Assembly (NCBI GenBank): GCA_025928215.1
Contig: JAICJW010000145.1
Span: 1 to 9,718, forward strand
DNA length: 9,718 nucleotides
Direction: 5' to 3'
Source of the DNA: Chloroflexia bacterium
GTDB taxonomy: Bacteria; Chloroflexota; Chloroflexia; Thermomicrobiales; JALYUS01
Of this stretch, positions 6,754 through 9,718 are shown piece after piece; the stretch's first letter is position 1; the number at the start of each line of letters is the position of its first letter. Under the pieces are notes generated by a model, which saw only the letters and a list, made by a program, of their open reading frames with translations, was not told the DNA's origin and ran no database searches. The position numbers were made by a program, and so were the translations under genes.

Positions 6754-6903
6754 GCGCCAAATGCTGGCCGCCGCCTCCTGCGGCCCCTTGCCGCCGGCGA
6801 CGAGCAACACCACCGGATAGCGCCGCCACCGCCGGACGCCCCCTGCGCGGGCCGCCGCCTCGGTCAATGCCAGGCGTTCGCTCTCCGAGCGCTCAAGAGA
6901 CTT
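6754..6903 (-). pseudogene. Transposase N-terminal fragment, IS630-like
   Basis: On the - strand a short frame reads KSLERSESERLALTEAAA, then VRRWRRYPVVLLVAGGKGPQ and EAAASIWR. This resembles the N-terminal helix-turn-helix region of IS630-family transposases, which typically have a Leu-Thr/Ser-x-x-Glu stretch, then Arg-Trp-Arg-Arg-Tyr-x-x-Val-Leu-Leu-Leu-Ala-x-Gly and a recognition helix with a Glu-x-(Ile/Val)-Ala pattern. Similarity ends after about 50 residues. The downstream sequence, still open to about 6517, is Gly/Ala/Arg-rich with no DDE core. It lies directly after the IS110 fragment on the same strand. Assignment is from memory of the family pattern and is moderate. Confidence 0.45.
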
Positions 6904-6917
6904 CACCGACTTCCTTA

Positions 6918-7102
6918 TCCGACCGCCGCTCCCCGCCAATCGGTCAGCGCGAGCATGCCCCCGGAGGGCACCCGTCGGTCATCGTCCCGAAGGTGCGTAC
7001 TTCCTTGCGCGATCGCCCTTTGGGATCGTCGGCAATCAGGCAGGCCGTCACGGTCCGCTTGTGGATGTCCAGGCCGCAACAGCACGAGTAGAGGAGGTCC
7101 AT
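6918..7102 (-). pseudogene. IS110-family transposase, N-terminal fragment (frameshifted)
   Basis: From an ATG at 7102 the - strand reads MDLLYSCCCGLDIHKRTVTA, CLIADDPKGR and EVRTFGTMTD. This is the typical start of an IS110 transposase: the DEDD RuvC-like domain begins Gly-Leu-Asp-Ile-His-Lys, whose Asp is the first catalytic acid, and RTFGTM follows. The frame stops at 6944 after 52 codons. Family-like sequence resumes in another frame as LALTDW (about 6936-6953), matching the usual Leu-Ala-x-x-Asp-Trp-Leu, so a frameshift lies near 6955-6980. Nothing of the remaining catalytic residues or C-terminal Tnp domain is found. GGGAGG still lies ahead of the ATG, so the 5' part is well preserved. 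The element is dead here. Confidence 0.8.
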
Positions 7103-7148
7103 GATCGCCTCCCGCACGGTAGCGCCGGGGTGGGCGGTGTCCCATGAT

Positions 7149-7212
7149 CACAGAGTGTGCTCTGCGTGCTCTTCCCCGAAGGGAGCGACAATCGGTGGTG
7201 CCTGGGGACACC
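7149..7212 (-). other. Structured leader upstream of the IS110 fragment (possible bridge-RNA remnant)
   Basis: Three potential stem-loops lie within 64 bases upstream of the IS110 start: CACA-GAG-TGTG at 7149-7159; a GCTC/GAGC stem at 7168-7186 that on the - strand carries a C(TTCG)G tetraloop; and GGTG/CACC with an 8-base loop at 7197-7212. Elements of the IS110 group encode a guide (bridge) RNA in the non-coding leader between left end and transposase start. Position and folding are compatible; loops matching target and donor DNA are not demonstrated. The rest of 7103-7443 holds no gene I recognise. Confidence 0.25.
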
Positions 7213-7443
7213 AAGGTCAAGGTTTGGCGCGGGCTCATAGCACCACCAACCCCGCCGACCTCCGACCACCCAGACTCGATCCCCGTCAAGGTAGCACGCC
7301 GGACGCCCATTTTCATGCACCGGTGGTGGCTACTCAGCCATGCGACGGTTTGACGAAGGTCTTCTGGTCGAAACGGCCTCTCGCGGATAATCGCACGATT
7401 GCGTGACGGATCATCAGTGGGAGCGACAGGCACATCACCTGCA

Positions 7444-8322
7444 CTAACGTCCTGGGTTGTTGAACGTGTTCATATAGGCAATCAGCTTCTGCAGGTCGGC
7501 GTCGGGAAGCTGACCCTGCCCGTACGCCGGCATCCCCCTCCGTCCGTCCCGGATCGCCGCTGTCGCCTCACGCCCATTGCGCAATCCCAATTCTCCCGGC
7601 GCATTGCCCGCCGCACCATGACAGGTCTGGCAGCCTTGCGCGAAATAGACCGCCGCTCCCTGCTGCGGTGCGGTGCCTGCGGGGTTCGCCACCGCCAGTT
7701 GCTGGGCGCTCGCCGTCGGGATCACCGCCGCTACCGGCGCTTGCCCACTCTGCAGCGCCCGCATATACGTCACCATCTGCCAAATCTCCTGATCGCTGTA
7801 CTGCCCCGCGAAGCCCGGCATGCCGGTGAAGCTGAGACCGTTCTTGGTGATCCAGAACAACTCGGCGTCGCTCTTCTCCTTCGCGTCGCCGGTCGTCAGG
7901 TCGGTGGCGTTGGGGTAGGTCGCCCGGCCGTAGACGCCGTCACCCTTGCCGGTCGGTCCGTGGCACTGGGCGCAGGTGAGGTAGGCGACCTGCCCCGCCT
8001 CGAGCGCGCGTGGATTCTGAGCGACGGGATTGGGCTGGTTGCCGGCGTGCAGACGCGCAGCGATCGAGACCGCCGCGCCCCCATAGAGCCGTTCGAGCGG
8101 CAGGTCCGTGCGATGTCCGACCGCCAGGGGTAGGATGATGAGCGCGAAGATGGCCACGAAGAGGCCGCCGCCGAGCACCACACCCGCCGTGAAGATGCGA
8201 CACGGATGCTGCAAGATGCGGGAGACCCAGCGGCGGCGCGATCGCGGCGCATGCGCTCGGGCCGGATTTCGTGCCGTCCCCGCCTCGGGCAACGACGTGC
8301 CATGTTCCTCCCCATCGCCCAT
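7444..8322 (-). CDS. Membrane-anchored dihaem c-type cytochrome
   Basis: A 292-aa electron-transfer protein. A basic cytoplasmic N-terminus (RSRRRW, about 27-32) is followed by one hydrophobic anchor at about 44-67, placing the rest outside the membrane. Two cytochrome c domains follow. The first haem site is CAQCH (C117, C120, H121), with probable axial Met168 in GMPGF. The second is CQTCH (C231, C234, H235), with probable axial Met264 in GMPAYG. An Ala/Pro/Gln-rich linker (about 190-222) separates them. Start at 8322 is set by AAAGGAG seven bases upstream; the frame is open further back to 8373 but without a ribosome site. No oxidase, bc complex or dehydrogenase gene is adjacent, so its redox partner is unknown. 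It appears to be a single-gene unit with IS debris downstream. Confidence 0.93.
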   Translation of the reverse strand: MGDGEEHGTSLPEAGTARNPARAHAPRSRRRWVSRILQHPCRIFTAGVVLGGGLFVAIFALIILPLAVGHRTDLPLERLYGGAAVSIAARLHAGNQPNPVAQNPRALEAGQVAYLTCAQCHGPTGKGDGVYGRATYPNATDLTTGDAKEKSDAELFWITKNGLSFTGMPGFAGQYSDQEIWQMVTYMRALQSGQAPVAAVIPTASAQQLAVANPAGTAPQQGAAVYFAQGCQTCHGAAGNAPGELGLRNGREATAAIRDGRRGMPAYGQGQLPDADLQKLIAYMNTFNNPGR

Positions 8323-8953
8323 TGACGTGCTCCTTTCGAGCGTCTCACCGGAACGCGCCACGCCGGAGCGCACCGGAGGGCGTCCCCCTCCGTCGCTCGT
8401 CCGCCTCCTGCGGCGCGCGGCCCCCCTGCAACCACTATGCTAAATCCTGCCACACCGACCTGAGAAACGCCTTAGAAATTGGAACGAGGATGTCCCGTAC
8501 GATCAGCGATCGAACGCGCCGGTCTCGTCGCGTATCAAACGGTCATGTCGTCCGATGCGACCCGTGGGGCATATTCCCCTGCATCGGGATACACGGGCGG
8601 TCGACACGCCCGACCCCGCGTCGTCTCGGTTGGTTTCCGAACGCGGTCGCCGGCGACTCCCGGGATGGGAGCGCATCAACAATGATGCCCCAATCTCGTC
8701 GGACCTATCTGGCGCGGTCGCTGGCGATCGCTGCGGCCGCAGTGTGAGGGGGGACGCGACGGAGAGCGGACGAGCGGCGGAGACGGGCCTGATGGCGCGG
8801 AGTCTCTATCGGGCTGCGGCGCATGAGGATGGCGAGGGGTGAGCAATTGATGCAGAGGGCCACTCAGACGGCTGGCAACGCGCCGGACAGCCGCCTGGAG
8901 TGAACCGGCCCCTGCTGCATCGGCGCCTCTCGTCCGCACCACCCGCCGTACGA
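8323..8953. other. Intergenic region between the CMD gene and the cytochrome c gene
   Basis: About 630 bases in which I recognise no gene. Open frames on both strands (for example 8555-8842 + and 8676-8942 -) are Arg/Pro/Ser-rich with no family resemblance, as expected of GC-rich non-coding DNA. A GC hairpin CGGGCG-(7)-CGCCCG lies at 8594-8612 with GTCGAC in its loop; it has no T-tract. The cytochrome promoter should lie in the right part of the first 150 bases above its start; TAGCAT near 8440 on the - strand is a weak -10 candidate without a clear -35. Confidence 0.5.
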
Positions 8954-9508
8954 TCAGGCCGGGAGCGGTTGCCGCGCGTGCGGCACCGGCGTCTGGAGAC
9001 CGTCATTGACGATGTTCGTCCAGCTCGCGGTGGCGACCGTCAGCACCAGCGCGATGATCTGCTCCTCGCTGCGGTAGGCGGCGAGCGCGTCCAAGTCCTC
9101 CGGCGTGATATTCCCCGGATAACTCCGCAGCAGGTCCGCGAACCGCAGGATCGCCCGCTCCTCTGCGGTGAAGAGATCTTTCTGCCGCTCCGCGCCCGGT
9201 TCCTTGAGCGCCGCGATCTGTTCATCGGTCAGTCCGCGTCGCTTGCCCGATGCGGTGTGGCTGTGCACGCAGTAGGCACACCCATTGAGGATCGACACCC
9301 GCAGGAAGGCGAGTTCCTTTAATCTGCGGGGGAGCGTGTCCTCCGCCATCACCGCGGCGAAGAGTTGGTTGAACGCGCGCAGGACCTCGGGCTTGTGCGC
9401 GAGCATCTTCGTGAAGTCCGACACGCTGCCCGCGCGCTGTTCGAGCGCCTCGTAGATGCGCCGGACGACATCCGGCGCTTCGTCCTTTTCAACCGGCTGA
9501 ATACGCAT
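8954..9508 (-). CDS. Carboxymuconolactone decarboxylase/AhpD-like family protein
   Basis: A 184-aa all-helical CMD-family protein of the peroxidase-related type. The redox centre is complete: Glu65, then 12 residues to Cys77, Cys80 and His84 (ELAFLRVSILNGCAYCVHSH). This spacing equals the Glu118-Cys130-Cys133-His137 relay of Mycobacterium tuberculosis AhpD, so thiol-disulfide or alkyl-hydroperoxide reduction is plausible; the physiological substrate is unknown. C-terminal helices (RAILRFADLLRSYPGNIT, EEQIIALVLTVATASW, TNIVND) are normal for the family. The ATG at 9508 is preferred because homologues start with a short MxIxPV sequence and AAGGAA lies about ten bases before it; a GTG at 9559 would add 17 unusual residues. 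The start overlaps the end of the upstream gene by 20 bases, suggesting translational coupling. The protein is probably cytoplasmic. Confidence 0.9.
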   Translation of the reverse strand: MRIQPVEKDEAPDVVRRIYEALEQRAGSVSDFTKMLAHKPEVLRAFNQLFAAVMAEDTLPRRLKELAFLRVSILNGCAYCVHSHTASGKRRGLTDEQIAALKEPGAERQKDLFTAEERAILRFADLLRSYPGNITPEDLDALAAYRSEEQIIALVLTVATASWTNIVNDGLQTPVPHARQPLPA

Positions 9509-9718
9509 GGATCGATGTTCCTTCCCGTATCGCTTGCCCTTCGGACGATCTCTCGTCACGAGGAGAGAGGAGGCGGAGATATTCGCGATTGTCCATCAGC
9601 GCGAGGCGCCGCCACAGGACGGGGTTATCGCTGGATTGGCTGCGATGGCAGGCGATCGCCGCCCGCTGCCGCGTGCGCTCCACGGGGAGGTGGAAGGCAA
9701 GCGTCGCCGGATCTCTGC
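9489..9718 (-). CDS. Probable PIG-L-type deacetylase, C-terminal part (runs off the window)
   Basis: The last 75 codons of a - strand gene that begins beyond base 9718. The visible sequence runs RDPATLAFHLPVERTRQRAA, then IACHRSQSSDNPVLWRRL and REYLRLLSP, ending at a TGA at 9489. The pattern of (K/R)-x-x-A-(I/L)-x-(C/A)-H-x-S-Q followed some 20-25 residues later by E-Y-(F/L)-R-L-(V/L) is that of the C-terminus of PIG-L/LmbE-type zinc N-acetylglucosaminyl deacetylases (the MshB/BshB group). The metal-binding HPDD region would lie outside the window, so assignment is tentative. The final residues after SPRDERSS look poorly conserved. The end overlaps the CMD start by 20 bases in a different frame, implying one operon. 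Confidence 0.5.
   Translation of the reverse strand, partial: RDPATLAFHLPVERTRQRAAIACHRSQSSDNPVLWRRLALMDNREYLRLLSPRDERSSEGQAIREGTSIHAYSAG

Noticed and set aside
7048..7320. - strand open frame with a plausible-looking stretch ACYLDGDRVWVVGGRRGW
   Set aside because: No family recognised, no ribosome site, and it overlaps the IS110 start in another frame; taken as chance.
7399..8133. 244-codon + strand open frame opposite the cytochrome gene
   Set aside because: Arg-rich shadow; both haem motifs lie on the - strand.
8594..8612. GC hairpin CGGGCG/CGCCCG considered as a terminator
   Set aside because: There is no T-tract on either strand and it is over 330 bases from the nearest gene end (CMD stop).
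8731..8742. Perfect palindrome CTGCGGCCGCAG
   Set aside because: A 12-bp GC palindrome is not surprising in this composition; no second copy or adjoining gene start supports an operator.

Overview
The window is GC-rich bacterial DNA with tightly packed genes. The pairing of a response regulator with a double-domain KaiC-like ATPase, a membrane-anchored dihaem cytochrome c, AhpD-like carboxymuconolactone decarboxylase (CMD) proteins and an IS1182-type element fits an aerobic, high-GC, deep-branching bacterium. Chloroflexota of the Thermomicrobia/Sphaerobacter type is my best guess. This is inferred from gene content only, with no rRNA or marker gene to confirm it.

Layout. (1) Bases 1-1646, + strand: the last 28 codons of a response-regulator receiver domain, then a 98-base gap with a perfect 16-bp tandem repeat, then an intact 486-aa KaiC-family ATPase. 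(2) Bases 1751-3363: an apparently intact IS1182-type insertion sequence, transposase on the - strand, with imperfect inverted ends and flanking TGCA. (3) Bases 3717-5406, + strand: a two-gene ABC-2 exporter operon, ATPase and permease overlapping by 11 bases. (4) Bases 5407-5982, + strand: a CMD/AhpD-like gene without a clear start. Its CxxC centre reads Gly-x-x-TGA. I call it a pseudogene, but a selenocysteine reading should be excluded because a hairpin lies just downstream of the TGA. (5) Bases 5983-7443: a gene-poor stretch of mobile-element debris, holding an IS-end-like motif, a transposase N-terminus resembling IS630, and a frameshifted IS110 transposase N-terminus whose upstream leader can fold. 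(6) Bases 7444-8322, - strand: a dihaem cytochrome c. (7) Bases 8323-8953: no gene recognised. (8) Bases 8954-9718, - strand: an intact CMD/AhpD-like protein overlapped by the 3' end of a probable PIG-L-type deacetylase gene that runs off the window.

Functionally, the left end looks like a signalling cassette (receiver plus KaiC-like ATPase). The middle is a small-molecule or drug exporter. The right end is redox and electron-transfer related. The IS1182 copy separates the KaiC gene from the exporter without breaking a recognisable gene.
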